A stretch of 36,814 bases of DNA, taken from contig NZ_AQOD01000030.1 in the NCBI RefSeq assembly GCF_000513715.1, forward strand, positions 6,684 through 43,497, in the 5' to 3' direction. Positions 1 to 12,375 of this stretch are shown one piece after another. The notes under the pieces were generated by a model. It was not told the DNA's origin and searched no databases. It worked only from the letters and a program-made list of their open reading frames with translations. This stretch comes from Salinivibrio socompensis S35. Lineage in GTDB: Bacteria > Pseudomonadota > Gammaproteobacteria > Enterobacterales > Vibrionaceae. The number at the start of each line of letters is the position of its first letter. The stretch's first letter is position 1. Position numbers and translations under genes: made by a program.

Positions 1-1476
<1,476 letters not shown>

Positions 1477-1489
1477 GGAGCCGTGACCA

Positions 1490-3525
<2,036 letters not shown>

Positions 3526-3556
3526 GCCTCGTTCACTCTTAGCCATCAGTGATTGT

Positions 3557-3583
3557 CGGTCACCCTCTGCGGTGGCCGTTTTT
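3557..3583 (+). terminator. rho-independent terminator of purB
   Basis: CGGTCACC pairs with GGTGGCCG around the loop CTCTGC, and five T follow. It lies about 30 bases after the purB stop. Confidence 0.8.
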
Positions 3584-3590
3584 GTACCGA

Positions 3591-3620
3591 TTCGCACCCA
3601 GAATTATAGCAAGGTATACT
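3591..3620 (+). promoter_or_regulatory. possible sigma-70 promoter of roxA
   Basis: The -10 hexamer TATACT (3615-3620) lies about 30 bases before the roxA ATG. A weak -35, TTCGCA (3591-3596), is 18 bases upstream of it. This is an assignment by pattern only. Confidence 0.45.
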
Positions 3621-3647
3621 GCCGCAAATTTCGTAATCTAGGTCACT

Positions 3648-4796
3648 ATGTACCAATTTCAATTTTCACTCACCGAGTTTATGGCCAGTTACTGGCACCA
3701 AGCGCCGACGGTGATCCGACAAGGTCTGGCAGATTTTGACGATCCGATTGAGCCAGAAGAAGTAGCTGGCCTGGCGATGGAAGAAGACATTGATTCTCGT
3801 CTAGTCACTCAAGTAAATGGTCAGTGGCAAGTAGCAAACGGCCCTTTTGAGCACTTCGATGATTTCCCAGAAACGCATTCACAATTAGTTGTGCAAGCGG
3901 CTAACCATTGGCATCCTGGTGTGCGTGAGCTGGGTGATGCCTTTGCTTCGCTGCCGCAATGGTTGTTTGATGATGTGATGGTGTGCTATTCCCAGCCTCA
4001 GGGTGGCGTTGGGCCCCATATCGACCAATACGATGTCTTTATCGTGCAAGGCCAAGGTCGTCGTCGCTGGCGCGTCGGGCCGAAAGGCGATTATCAAGAT
4101 GCGAACCTCGAGACAGGTCTCAAGCAAATCACTGGCTTCGATGCCATAATCGACGTGGAATTAGAGCCGGGCGATATTCTTTATATTCCACCAGGCTTTC
4201 CACACGAAGGCGATACGCTAGAACCTTCGCTCAGCTATTCCATTGGTTATCGGTCGCCAAAAGCCAGAGAGCTACTCAGTAGCTATGCGGATCAAGTGAT
4301 CGTGGATGAAGCGGGCGATAATCATTTCCATTGGCCCGAGATGTCAGCGCAGCCAGACGCACCGGCAGCTCTCGACCCACAACATCTTGCTCAGATGGAT
4401 GAGATGATGATGGCCTTGATGCACGACGAGAGTCGCAAAAAGCGCTGGATTGGTGAGTTTTTATCTCAAGCTCGGCATGAGCTGGATTTACTCAGCCCGG
4501 ATCCGCAGTGGCAGCCGGACAGCCTCAAAGCCGCCATGGCAGACGGTTTGTGTTTGGAAAAACTCAGTGGCCTACGTGCGTTTTATCATGCTGATCAACC
4601 TGAGTTAATTTTTATGCTCGGTGAAAGCTTTGATTTACCACAAGACTGTGAGTCACTCACGGCGACGCTGTGCAACCAGCGCTTCATTGACTGGGAAACG
4701 CTTGGCTGCGCAACGGAAAGCCCCCTCTTTTGGCCAATGCTGACCTTATGGGTCAATCGCGGCTACTGGTATCCCTTAGATGAAGCACCAGAATAA
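3648..4796 (+). CDS. roxA: ribosomal oxygenase RoxA (YcfD, 50S L16 arginine hydroxylase)
   Basis: RoxA is an Fe(II)/2-oxoglutarate-dependent JmjC-type dioxygenase that hydroxylates an arginine of ribosomal protein L16. The 382-residue product is collinear with E. coli YcfD. The metal triad is visible: H124 and D126 in GPHIDQYD, and H186 in PPGFPHEG. N-terminal family blocks DSRLVTQ and GQWQVANGPFE are present, and a winged-helix-like C-terminal part follows the cupin. The Shine-Dalgarno sequence is weak. The gene stands alone between the purB terminator and a convergent chemoreceptor gene. No terminator is obvious in the 21-base gap to that neighbour. Confidence 0.93.
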   Translation: MYQFQFSLTEFMASYWHQAPTVIRQGLADFDDPIEPEEVAGLAMEEDIDSRLVTQVNGQWQVANGPFEHFDDFPETHSQLVVQAANHWHPGVRELGDAFASLPQWLFDDVMVCYSQPQGGVGPHIDQYDVFIVQGQGRRRWRVGPKGDYQDANLETGLKQITGFDAIIDVELEPGDILYIPPGFPHEGDTLEPSLSYSIGYRSPKARELLSSYADQVIVDEAGDNHFHWPEMSAQPDAPAALDPQHLAQMDEMMMALMHDESRKKRWIGEFLSQARHELDLLSPDPQWQPDSLKAAMADGLCLEKLSGLRAFYHADQPELIFMLGESFDLPQDCESLTATLCNQRFIDWETLGCATESPLFWPMLTLWVNRGYWYPLDEAPE

Positions 4797-4817
4797 GCGC
4801 GAGTTTATGAGCTAACG

Positions 4818-6929
4818 CTAGACTTTAAACTGGGCCGTGAGCGCTCGCTGACGGCCTGCCAGTGCCTCTAACTGACTGGCAATGCTGGCGGCTGACTCGG
4901 CATGCGACAATAGCTCATCACTGCGCTCACGAATATGGGTCACATTTTGGGTCACATCACCTGACACGGCGCTTTGTTGCTCTGCAGCCGCGCTGATTTC
5001 ACTGTTAAGCCCAGTCATATCCTGCATCGCGGTACGAATTTGATCCAAACTTGTCACGGTTTCTTGCACTTTTTCCGCTGTATCATCCGCTAGCTTATTC
5101 CCATCATTAATGGCTGAGACGACTGACTGCGCACCGGATTGCAAGGCGTCAATCACCTCACGAATTTGAGAAATAGATTGATTCGTACGCTGTGACAAGT
5201 CACGTACTTCGTCCGCCACTACTGCAAATCCACGTCCTTGCTCACCGGCACGCGCCGCCTCGATAGCCGCATTTAACGCCAGCAAGTTGGTTTGCTCTGA
5301 CATGGTATCAATCACCGTCAGGATCTCGGTGATGTCCTGGCTACTCTTTTGCAAAGCTTGGGCATCATGGGTCGCGCCGTTGAGCGTTTCCACCAAGCGC
5401 GTCATCGCCTGAGACGAACCCGTCACAATTTTTTCACCGTTTTCGGTGGCCGTATTGACTGCTGTTGCCGCAGTCAAAGCTGACTCGGTATGACTGGCGA
5501 CCTGGGAGGCTGTCTGGGTCATTTCTTCTGACGCCGTGGCCACCGCATCCAGGCTCGACACTTGTTCGCGACTGCCATCTCGGGTTTGCGCGGCTACTCG
5601 CGCAGCTTCTTTGGCAGTATGTTCCGCTTCTGCAACGCTATTGATTACATCCGCCATGATAGGTTGGAGCTTATCCAGAAATCGGTTAAAGCGCCCCGCC
5701 AGTACGCCGATTTCATCACGATTTTTAAGCTGGATACGTTGCGTGAGGTCGCCATCACCATCTGCAATTTCTGCCAATCGCTCAGCCAGTAGTGTCAGGG
5801 GTTTAACAATTTGACGTGCCGCCACGCCGGCGATAGCCAAGGCGAGAAGAGTGGCTACAACCCCCAACGTACGCTCAGTCCACGCTGCTTGGCTGCGTTG
5901 TGCGGTAATTTGTTCGCTTAATTGGTTCGCCTCGGACAATAAAATATTTTCAGGCAAGGTGATAAGGGTTCCCCAGGTGCTCCCTGGCAAAGCAATCGGC
6001 ACGTAGGTCATCAACTGACCGTTTTGCCACATAGCCTGAGGTTGCCCTTGCGTCAGCCACGTATTCATTGCATTTGGGGTCGATGGCAAATCATCTACCG
6101 TCCCGCCGATGGCTTGCGATTGATCAGACGCGACCAAGCGTCCCTCTTGGCTCAACACACTGACATTGCCGGCACCGTCAAACAACGCGTTATCTGCCGC
6201 GACAATCACTGACTGTAACCCGTCAAGACGGATATCAATCCCAAGTACACCCAGCACTTGTCCATCGCGCATTAGCGGTGAGGAAATAGTGACACTCAAG
6301 CTGTTGTCACCTTGTTCGGGCGCAGACACACAGGCCGCTCCCCGGCTCAGTGGACACTGATACCAGTGGTTCACCGCTTGTTGGCGACCATTTGTATTGT
6401 CATTATTAATTTGCGTTTCACTCAGAACTGAACCTTGTAGTTCATCGCCACGTTGTTGCCAGCGACTGGCAAAACGTCCTGCAGCATTGGCGCCACGTTC
6501 TGTATCGAGCTGATAAAAATCATCTTCTTGATCGAGTGCGTTAGGCTTGAACACCACAAACGCGGCTTGTACCGTATCGAAATTGTCGACTGAGCGCCGA
6601 ACCAACTCATTGATTGAGCCGCGAAGCTCACCACTGTCGGTAAAATTTTGCTCAGCATTGTATTGCAGGTACACCACACTCTGCGCCAGCATTTGTGCAC
6701 GGTACACGGCTTCATCCAGCGAGCGTTGAACATGGGTGGCTTGAACTTGTGCTTGGCTGGTAGCGAGACGCTGGGCAGCGCTACGTAACGTTTGCGTACT
6801 AGCTTGACTGACTGTTTGCTGAAACTGGTTATTCACGTAAGTCGAAAAAGCGAGCAAGGTTACCGCGGTAACGGCGACGCACAAACTGGCCACCAATGTG
6901 ACCTTCCATTGAATAGAGAGAGATCGCAT
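4818..6929 (-). CDS. methyl-accepting chemotaxis protein
   Basis: This is a transmembrane chemoreceptor that signals through CheW/CheA. I chose the start [11 protein letters not shown] (ATG at 6929, AAGGAG seven bases upstream) over an in-frame start 25 codons earlier; it gives about 703 residues. In order there is a transmembrane helix at about 8-28, a large periplasmic sensor of double-Cache type (about 30-350, with the GIDIRLDG block), a second transmembrane helix, and a HAMP domain ([15 protein letters not shown]). A long coiled-coil signalling domain follows, with the conserved hairpin around [18 protein letters not shown]. The ligand is unknown. It lies downstream of oppABC on the same strand but is separated by a terminator, so a link to peptide sensing is speculation. 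No C-terminal CheR-docking pentapeptide is seen. Confidence 0.93.
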   Translation of the reverse strand: MRSLSIQWKVTLVASLCVAVTAVTLLAFSTYVNNQFQQTVSQASTQTLRSAAQRLATSQAQVQATHVQRSLDEAVYRAQMLAQSVVYLQYNAEQNFTDSGELRGSINELVRRSVDNFDTVQAAFVVFKPNALDQEDDFYQLDTERGANAAGRFASRWQQRGDELQGSVLSETQINNDNTNGRQQAVNHWYQCPLSRGAACVSAPEQGDNSLSVTISSPLMRDGQVLGVLGIDIRLDGLQSVIVAADNALFDGAGNVSVLSQEGRLVASDQSQAIGGTVDDLPSTPNAMNTWLTQGQPQAMWQNGQLMTYVPIALPGSTWGTLITLPENILLSEANQLSEQITAQRSQAAWTERTLGVVATLLALAIAGVAARQIVKPLTLLAERLAEIADGDGDLTQRIQLKNRDEIGVLAGRFNRFLDKLQPIMADVINSVAEAEHTAKEAARVAAQTRDGSREQVSSLDAVATASEEMTQTASQVASHTESALTAATAVNTATENGEKIVTGSSQAMTRLVETLNGATHDAQALQKSSQDITEILTVIDTMSEQTNLLALNAAIEAARAGEQGRGFAVVADEVRDLSQRTNQSISQIREVIDALQSGAQSVVSAINDGNKLADDTAEKVQETVTSLDQIRTAMQDMTGLNSEISAAAEQQSAVSGDVTQNVTHIRERSDELLSHAESAASIASQLEALAGRQRALTAQFKV

Positions 6930-7002
6930 GACAGCTCCTTTGTCATTAGTCAGCAAAAATCTTTGCCGATTCTCATCCTTGAAACACTGATTTAACAGTA
7001 AC

Positions 7003-7033
7003 AAAAAAGCGCAGGAAATAAACCTACGCTTTT
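7003..7033 (-). terminator. terminator of the oppABC operon
   Basis: On the minus strand AAAGCG-AGG pairs with CCT-CGCTTT across a seven-base loop, and a run of T follows. It lies about 40 bases beyond the oppC stop and shows that the transcript ends without oppD or oppF. Confidence 0.8.
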
Positions 7034-7071
7034 CATATTATTGCGTTTTTTACTGTCGCAAAAACAGATGA

Positions 7072-7983
7072 TTATCTGTCTTTTGGATCCAAGGCATCAC
7101 GCAAGCCGTCACCGACATAGTTAAAACAAAATAGCGTAAGAACCATAAAGGTGGCCGGGAACAGCAACTGCCAGATTGCGATTTCCATGGTTTGTGCCCC
7201 TTCTTGCAACAAAGCCCCCCAGCTGGTCATTGGCTCTTGCACCCCCAGCCCCAAGAAACTGAGGAAAGATTCGAACAGGATCATGTTCGGGACCAGCAAG
7301 GTCGAATAAACCGCCACAATACCCAACACGTTCGGCACGATGTGGCGCGTAATAATATGACGCGTGCTGACACCGGAGACATGCGCCGCCTCAACAAACT
7401 CTTTACTGCGCAGACTCAGCGTTTGTCCACGGACAATACGAGCCATGTCCAGCCACGCAATACAACCAATGGCAACGAAGATCAGCACGATATTACGGCC
7501 AAAGAAGGTCACCAACACAATCACGAAGAACATGAATGGGATTGATTGTAAGATCTCAACCAAGCGCATCATTACGGCATCGGTACGACCGCCGATAAAG
7601 CCAGAGGTTGCGCCATATAATGTGCCTATTAGTACCGCGACTAGCGCACCCATCACACCGACCATGATGGAAATACGTCCGCCCATCATGGTGCGCGTAA
7701 ACAAGTCTCGCCCGAGGGCATCCGTGCCGAACCAGTGGCCATCAAGACCCAGTGTCGGGGCCGAATGAATGGCATACCAATCGGTCGCATCGTAAGCGTA
7801 GGCACTCAGAGAGGGCCCAAATATGACACTCAAACCGATGATAATTAGGATCACCAAACTAGCCATCGCCGCTCGGTTACGTTTAAAACGTATAGTCGCA
7901 TCCTGCCAGAGGCTTCGCCCTTTTACATCGACTTCTTCAGCGAAGCTTTCTAGGGCATCAATGTTTTCTTTTTTCGTCAGCAT
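7072..7983 (-). CDS. oppC: oligopeptide ABC transporter permease OppC
   Basis: OppC is the second inner-membrane permease of the oligopeptide importer. The start MLTKKENIDALE (ATG 7983, AGGGG upstream) gives 303 residues, the usual OppC length. A soluble N-terminal stretch precedes the first membrane helix (MASLVILIIIGLSVIFG). The periplasmic APTLGLDGHWFGTDALGRDLFTR block and the EAA loop (EFVEAAHVSGVSTRHIITRH) that contacts the ATPase are intact, and the C-terminus GDGLRDALDPKDR is typical. It follows oppB by 10 bases. The oppD and oppF ATPase genes that normally follow are absent; a terminator and a chemoreceptor gene come next instead. Confidence 0.95.
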   Translation of the reverse strand: MLTKKENIDALESFAEEVDVKGRSLWQDATIRFKRNRAAMASLVILIIIGLSVIFGPSLSAYAYDATDWYAIHSAPTLGLDGHWFGTDALGRDLFTRTMMGGRISIMVGVMGALVAVLIGTLYGATSGFIGGRTDAVMMRLVEILQSIPFMFFVIVLVTFFGRNIVLIFVAIGCIAWLDMARIVRGQTLSLRSKEFVEAAHVSGVSTRHIITRHIVPNVLGIVAVYSTLLVPNMILFESFLSFLGLGVQEPMTSWGALLQEGAQTMEIAIWQLLFPATFMVLTLFCFNYVGDGLRDALDPKDR

Positions 7984-7993
7984 TATGTCACCC

Positions 7994-8914
7994 CTAGTAA
8001 CGGATCTTAGGATCGATATACGCCAGCAGGATATCGACAATAGCGTTAAAAATAATCGTCAGCGCCCCGATCAGAATCGTACAGCCAAGCACTAATGAAT
8101 AGTCGCGGTTAAACGCAGCATTCACAAATAGCTTACCGATACCGGGCAAACCAAAGATAGTTTCGATAACCACCGATCCGGTAATAATCCCCACAAAAGC
8201 GGGTCCCATGTAAGAAACAACGGGCAACATGGCAGGCTTTAAAGCATGTTTAACAATAATGGTTGGATAGCTAAGCCCTTTTGCTCGAGCAGTACGAATA
8301 AAGTTACTGTTCAACGTTTCGATCATACTGCCACGGGTCACACGTGCAAACGTGGCAACATAGAGCAACGACATCCCAATCACTGGCAGCACCATGAAGT
8401 GCCAGCCTCCCCCTTGCCAGCCACCTGCCGGTAACCAGCCCAAATTAATGGCGAAAATATAAATAAGCACAGGGGCGAGGACGAACGATGGCATCACCAC
8501 CCCGAGCATCGCGGTGGACATAATGGTGTAGTCAATCCAGGTGTTTTGTTTGAGCGCAGCGATGGTGCCGATGGTGACCCCAAACAGAAGGGTGAACACA
8601 AATGCTATCGCGCCGATTTGCGCCGAAACCGGGAGCGAGCCTGCAATCAACTCATTCACAGAATAGTCAATATATTTAAACGAGGGACCAAAATCCCCTT
8701 GTAAGATATTGCCTAAATAGGTGGTGTACTGCTCAAACACCGGCTTATCTAAGCCGTATTTGGCATTAATATTTTCCATTACCGCAGGCGGCAATGGACG
8801 TTCACTTGAAAAAGGGTTGCCAGGCGCAAACCGCATCAAGAAGAAAGAAACAGTGATTAAGACCAACAACGTTGGAATCGCTTCCAAAATTCGCTTAGCG
8901 ATAAATTTTAACAT
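7994..8914 (-). CDS. oppB: oligopeptide ABC transporter permease OppB
   Basis: OppB is the first inner-membrane permease of the oligopeptide importer. It has 306 residues, the same as E. coli OppB. The N-terminal helix is ILEAIPTLLVLITVSFFLMR, followed by the family block FAPGNPFSSERPLPP. The EAA-type loop is FIRTARAKGLSYPTIIVKHA, and the end IVDILLAYIDPKIRY is typical. It lies about 155 bases downstream of oppA, a gap that carries a strong hairpin, and 10 bases upstream of oppC. The start at 8914 is the only one that includes the first helix. Confidence 0.95.
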   Translation of the reverse strand: MLKFIAKRILEAIPTLLVLITVSFFLMRFAPGNPFSSERPLPPAVMENINAKYGLDKPVFEQYTTYLGNILQGDFGPSFKYIDYSVNELIAGSLPVSAQIGAIAFVFTLLFGVTIGTIAALKQNTWIDYTIMSTAMLGVVMPSFVLAPVLIYIFAINLGWLPAGGWQGGGWHFMVLPVIGMSLLYVATFARVTRGSMIETLNSNFIRTARAKGLSYPTIIVKHALKPAMLPVVSYMGPAFVGIITGSVVIETIFGLPGIGKLFVNAAFNRDYSLVLGCTILIGALTIIFNAIVDILLAYIDPKIRY

Positions 8915-9018
8915 AGCTCTACCGTCAACATTAGCTCTAGCATAAGCATGAGCTGTTCCATGTTATTTTGAGAATCACAGCTAGCGCTGCCTGAGGTGAT
9001 GTCACCAACCGCGACAAC

Positions 9019-9052
9019 CAGCAAAGGAGTCGCGATGAGCGACCCCTTGCTG
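9019..9052 (-). promoter_or_regulatory. intra-operon hairpin between oppA and oppB
   Basis: CAGCAAAGGAGTCGC pairs with GCGACCCCTTGCTG with one bulge. It lies about 20 bases downstream of the inferred oppA stop. No T-run follows, so it is more likely an mRNA-stabilising or attenuating hairpin that leaves more oppA than oppB message, as is common for binding-protein genes. Confidence 0.65.
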
Positions 9053-9069
9053 CACAGATGAATCAGGCG

Positions 9070-10738
9070 TTACTCCGCTTTGATGTAAAGATCCTTGGAA
9101 AAGATCTTCTCTTCCGCATTGTTGGCTGGGAAGCTCCCACTTGAGGCTAAGCAGACGCGCTTTTACATACTGATAAATCGGCGCAATCGGCATATCTTTT
9201 GCCATTTGTGCCTCTGCATCAAGATACAGTTTGCTGCGTTCCGCTTCATCGGTGGTGGTCATCGCTTTTTGCATGATAGCGTCATACGCTTGACTATCGT
9301 AGTGAACACCCCCTGCCGAATTAGAACTCCGCATCAAGCTGAGGAAAGTAGACGCTTCGTTATAATCACCACACCAACCGGCACGCGCCACGTCAAAGTT
9401 ACCCTCATCTTTGGTGCTTAAGTAGGTTTTCCACTCTTGGTTATTCAGATCAACAGACACACCCAATTTGTCTTTCCACATTTGGCCAATCGCTACTGCC
9501 AGTTTTTTGTGGTTTTCACTGGTGTTATACAGCAGTGAGAAATCCAGTGGATTACTTTCATCAAACCCTGCCTCTTTAAGCAGACGTTTGGCTTCTGCAT
9601 CACGCTCTTCTTGGGTCATCTTGGCGTATTCTGGTAACTCAGGTTCAAATCCGGCGGTGATTTCTGGTGTCAAGAAATACGCTGGTTTTTGGCCTTGGCC
9701 GAGCAACGCATCCGTGATCACGTTGCGGTCAATGGCATAAGACAGCGCTTTGCGTATACGGACATCGTCAAACGGTTCACGCTTGCTATTGAAGATGTAG
9801 TAATAGCTACACAGATTACCCACGATAGAGAGATCGTCTGGATGCTCGTTTTTCAAACGACGAAAATGCTCATTGGGGATTTCATAGGTCATGTCAATTT
9901 CACCGGCCAAATAGCGGTTCATCTCTGAGACTTGATTTTCAATTGGCAAGAAAGTGACTTTATCGAGTGTAGTATTTTCGTTATCCCAATACTGGTCGTT
10001 ACGTGTTAATTCGATACGCTCGTTGATCACCCAGTTACCAACCACAAACGCGCCATTACCAACAAAGTTTTCCGGCTTGGTCCACTGATCACCATATTTT
10101 TCTACCGTTTCTTTATGCACTGGCTTCATGGTGGTGTGACCCATCATTTTCACCAAGTACGGTACCGCGGAGTCAAGCGTGATCTGTAGCGTGTGATCGT
10201 CGAGTGCTTTCACACCTAATGTGTCTTTGTCTTGGTCACCTTTGATGATGGCTTTCGCGTTCTCCATGTGGGTATAACCCAGGTACCATGAATAGGGCGA
10301 CGCCGTCATCGGGTCAGCGACACGTTTAAAGCTGTATTCAAAGTCTTGCGCCGTAACGGGATCCCCGTTTGACCACTTAGCTTCATCACGCAAGTAGAAG
10401 GTAAAGACTTTGTTATCTTTGTTTTCCCAACGCTCAGCGACGCCAGGAATGACGTTACCGTCTGCATCCTGGTTAACCAGGCCTTCTAGTAAGTCACGAA
10501 TAACATGCGACTCAGGCACACCTTGTGTTTTGTGTGGGTCGAGAGAAGCAACTTCCGCCCCATTACCACGAACCAGCTCTTGTACATCAGCAAGTTGAGG
10601 TTCGCCCGCGGCGGTTTCAGTTTTTTGTTCAGGGGCTGTTTGGGAGGTCTGTTTTTGCTCGGGTTCACTGCATCCTGCGAGAGCCAGAGAAAGGCCAGCG
10701 CCCATAAAGAGGGTTCGGGTGATCGTGTTTAGCTTCAT
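9070..10738 (-). CDS. oppA: oligopeptide-binding protein OppA (lipoprotein; 3' end frameshifted)
   Basis: OppA captures peptides in the periplasm for OppBC. The start is ATG 10738 (MKLNTITRTL, GGAG upstream). The signal peptide ends in a lipobox, LAGC, with C23 as the lipidated cysteine, so it is probably membrane-anchored, unlike the soluble E. coli protein. The SBP_bac_5 body is clear (VRGNGAEVASLDPHKTQG, GNGAFVVGNWV, GWCGDYNEASTF). As written the frame runs on to 9002 with an unrelated tail. Restoring two lost bases near 9134 and 9140 (GG to G twice on the coding strand) gives the expected C-terminus and a TAA at 9070. The upstream region has repeated TTTTGCC elements. Confidence 0.9.
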
Positions 10739-10848
10739 CGTGTAACTCCATAACAATCGCTATTGCATCCATGACAATCGTCGCAGCCGGCGGAAGGGTC
10801 CACTTGCACAACTCAAAAAGTTGTACTACGCCTCGCTGCGCGACTAAA

Positions 10849-10908
10849 GGCAAAACATTACCAATCAACGCTATGTTTTGCCATAAACCTGAAGTATTTT
10901 GCCATAAA
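10849..10908 (-). promoter_or_regulatory. triple TTTTGCC element upstream of oppA (possible operator)
   Basis: GGCAAAACA (10849-10857) and TGTTTTGCC (10874-10882) form a perfect 9-base inverted repeat. TTTTGCCATAAA occurs at 10876-10887 and again at 10897-10908, an exact 21-base offset, about two helical turns. Such same-face repetition suggests a dimeric regulator. I cannot name the protein. Confidence 0.45.
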
Positions 10909-11373
10909 ATGAGATTAAAAACTCATATTTCACTACATTAACGTCACATAAAAAAACGTTTAGCTGGTAAAGTAAAGATGACTTAGCACTTTATTCACCA
11001 CAAAAGACAAAAAACGGTACAAATTACTGTTTATACTGAACCTTTGGGCGCTAACGCTAAAGCTTAACTGGCTAATGACTTGAGAGGCACACAAGCCTCT
11101 GCCTAGCGCTTTCATCTTAGAGACTTCAACTATCAATGCACACTAATGTTAATCAATTGTAACGCCGACACTAAACGCTATTTGTTAAAAAAACTCAACA
11201 TAAATGCGAGTGTGTAATGTCAGATAGGTATCAAGGTCACAAAATACACAAGGTGTTATTGGGCCACTACACGCGTGCCAAATGCGAGGTGGGCGGCTTG
11301 AGGCTTTGACTTTAGCGGGGTTGGCGAGGCGTTTGGACATTCCAATTTTGCGTGTATAGCCAGCGTAGTACAT

Positions 11374-11399
11374 ATAGCCAGCGTGAAAACGCTGGCTAT
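11374..11399 (-). terminator. perfect 11-bp GAAA-tetraloop hairpin after the small gene
   Basis: ATAGCCAGCGT pairs perfectly with ACGCTGGCTAT around four bases. It lies 12 bases past the stop of the 54-residue ORF. TATAGCCAGCGT is also repeated directly at 11355-11366, so an alternative pairing is possible. No T-run follows on the minus strand, so termination would be imperfect. Confidence 0.5.
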
Positions 11400-11411
11400 G
11401 GGTGATGCCAG

Positions 11412-11576
11412 TTATTTTTTGACTTCATCAGGGGTAAATGTTGGACTTTCATCCGCAGAGCGATCATGCGCCTGATCGTTGAGAGCATGGTGTTCCTCGC
11501 GGGCTTTCTCCATCTCTGGCATCACATTGTTTAACATTTCTTTCATTTTCTTATTGCTATAGCGCTTGTGTTTCAT
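11412..11576 (-). CDS. small hydrophilic hypothetical protein, 54 aa
   Basis: This short gene starts at ATG 11576, eight bases after a consensus AGGAGG (in the plus strand TCCTCC at 11581-11586). It encodes MKHKRYSNKKMKEMLNNVMP and continues highly charged and helical (EMEKAREEHHALNDQAHDRS), ending DEVKK. It has no signal peptide or membrane segment. The strong ribosome site, the following hairpin and the biased composition argue that it is real. I do not recognise the family and give no function. The N-terminus is basic and the middle acidic, which would suit binding a protein or RNA, but that is only a guess. Confidence 0.65.
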   Translation of the reverse strand: MKHKRYSNKKMKEMLNNVMPEMEKAREEHHALNDQAHDRSADESPTFTPDEVKK

Positions 11577-11903
11577 TGTGTCCTCCTGAACGGATCAGTG
11601 TTTGGCACAGTCACGCAAAGTAAATGCAACCTAGGTCGCTCGATTACTTTGGTACAAACCGCTTGTGCAATTTTTAAGCTACACCTTAGGCGACAAGAAA
11701 GCAAAACATGGCCATGTTACCGATTGCATCTATACCCACCTCATGATCCGCGATACAGAGCCAAAGCGGGTGTCGGCGTCTAACCGGTCAAATTTAAGAA
11801 CATTAACTGATAATAATTCGCTTTTTAGACGAAATATCCATATTGAACACTTTTCAACCAAGCAATCTTGTTATTCGGTATCCTCTGTACCATCATAATA
11901 AGC

Positions 11904-11938
11904 AGACGGTGAGGTGTTCCCGCTCACCGTCTATTTTT
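11904..11938 (+). terminator. strong rho-independent terminator without an obvious upstream gene
   Basis: AGACGGTGAG pairs perfectly with CTCACCGTCT across nine bases, then ATTTTTC. No credible coding gene lies just upstream on this strand, so it may end an untranslated RNA, or act as an attenuator ahead of 11968. Confidence 0.75.
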
Positions 11939-11967
11939 CTTCCGACAAAAGAGTGACAAGCAAGATT

Positions 11968-12063
11968 ATGAGACCACAAAGTTCAACCTCGCGCCCCCTG
12001 TGCGCACGCGTTCGCCATGGTTACAACCCGAATAAAGGAAAAAAACCTCGGGTTAATCGCTAA
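11968..12063 (+). CDS. possible 31-aa basic peptide
   Basis: This is an ATG-to-TAA frame encoding a peptide rich in arginine, lysine and proline, with the run RHGYNPNKGKKPRVNR. It is the only open frame in a unit of about 160 bases bounded by two strong terminators. The Shine-Dalgarno sequence is weak. The same stretch can fold (ACCCGA with TCGGGT at about 12025-12054), so a non-coding RNA is an equal alternative. I do not recognise the product. Confidence 0.3.
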   Translation: MRPQSSTSRPLCARVRHGYNPNKGKKPRVNR

Positions 12064-12093
12064 CGCAGTGTTGAAGTGACGATGCGTCAATCT

Positions 12094-12123
12094 AATAGCC
12101 TCCCATGTTGGAGGCTATTTTTT
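12094..12123 (+). terminator. strong rho-independent terminator
   Basis: AATAGCCTCC pairs perfectly with GGAGGCTATT around CATGTT, and the T-run extends to 12123. It closes the unit that carries the 31-codon ORF and separates it from the sigma-54-driven gene downstream. Confidence 0.85.
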
Positions 12124-12194
12124 ATGCGGGCGATGAGTGCGCATTCGTTACGTTAATTTTTTCCTCTCGGCGATGATTTTTTGGCGGATACGTA

Positions 12195-12239
12195 TTGCAC
12201 AATGCGGGCAATGAAGCGGATTTGCGTTGCAAATTGCGA
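12195..12239 (+). promoter_or_regulatory. two LuxO-like sites upstream of the sigma-54 promoter
   Basis: TTGCACAATGCGG (12195-12207) and TTGCAAATTGCGA (12227-12239) resemble the LuxO site TTGCA-N3-TGCAA, with two and one mismatches in the arms. The second is centred about 107 bases before the predicted transcription start. The perfect site upstream of qrr1 in this window is centred about 105 bases before its start. Binding by LuxO is inferred. Confidence 0.5.
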
Positions 12240-12313
12240 TTTGTTCAGCCTCTAACATGGCTTAAAGCCATCAAAACGTGCCAGCACCCCAATACAGTTG
12301 CGTTTTAAAAAGT

Positions 12314-12330
12314 AGGCACCCCTTTTGCAG
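12314..12330 (+). promoter_or_regulatory. sigma-54 promoter of the LON-domain gene
   Basis: AGGCACCCCTTTTGCAG has GG at -24 (12315-12316) and GC at -12 (12327-12328) with exact spacing, and matches TGGCACG-N4-TTGCA at nearly every conserved position. The predicted start is near 12340, giving a 5' leader of about 36 bases. A dedicated enhancer-binding protein is required; LuxO is the local candidate. Confidence 0.75.
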
Positions 12331-12375
12331 TATCTAGATTATTAGACCAAACCATTGCTCACCAGGGGGTGCACC

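Larger units (their letters stand above)
10739..11411. other. non-coding region upstream of oppA
   Basis: I find no convincing gene here. The region holds the three TTTTGCC elements at 10849-10908, a small hairpin ACAACT/AGTTGT near 10808-10824, and another AGAGGC/GCCTCT at 11083-11100. The rest is AT-rich. A 62-codon open frame on the minus strand (11185-11373) has no ribosome site and no recognisable product. The region probably contains the oppA promoter and regulator sites. Confidence 0.5.
11577..12375. other. gene-poor region upstream of the LON-domain gene
   Basis: The region contains two strong plus-strand terminators (11904 and 12094), a 31-codon basic ORF between them, two LuxO-like sites and a sigma-54 promoter just before 12376. 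The rest (11590-11900) holds only unconvincing open frames. Confidence 0.5.

Noticed and set aside
11185-11373. 62-codon minus-strand open frame
   Set aside because: It has no ribosome site, begins inside the repeated hairpin arm, and its product has no recognisable pattern.
11602-11625. Another sigma-54-like match (TTTGGCACAGTCACGCAA)
   Set aside because: The GG-to-GC spacing is one base short and the -12 element lacks the T-rich lead, so it does not fit the consensus.
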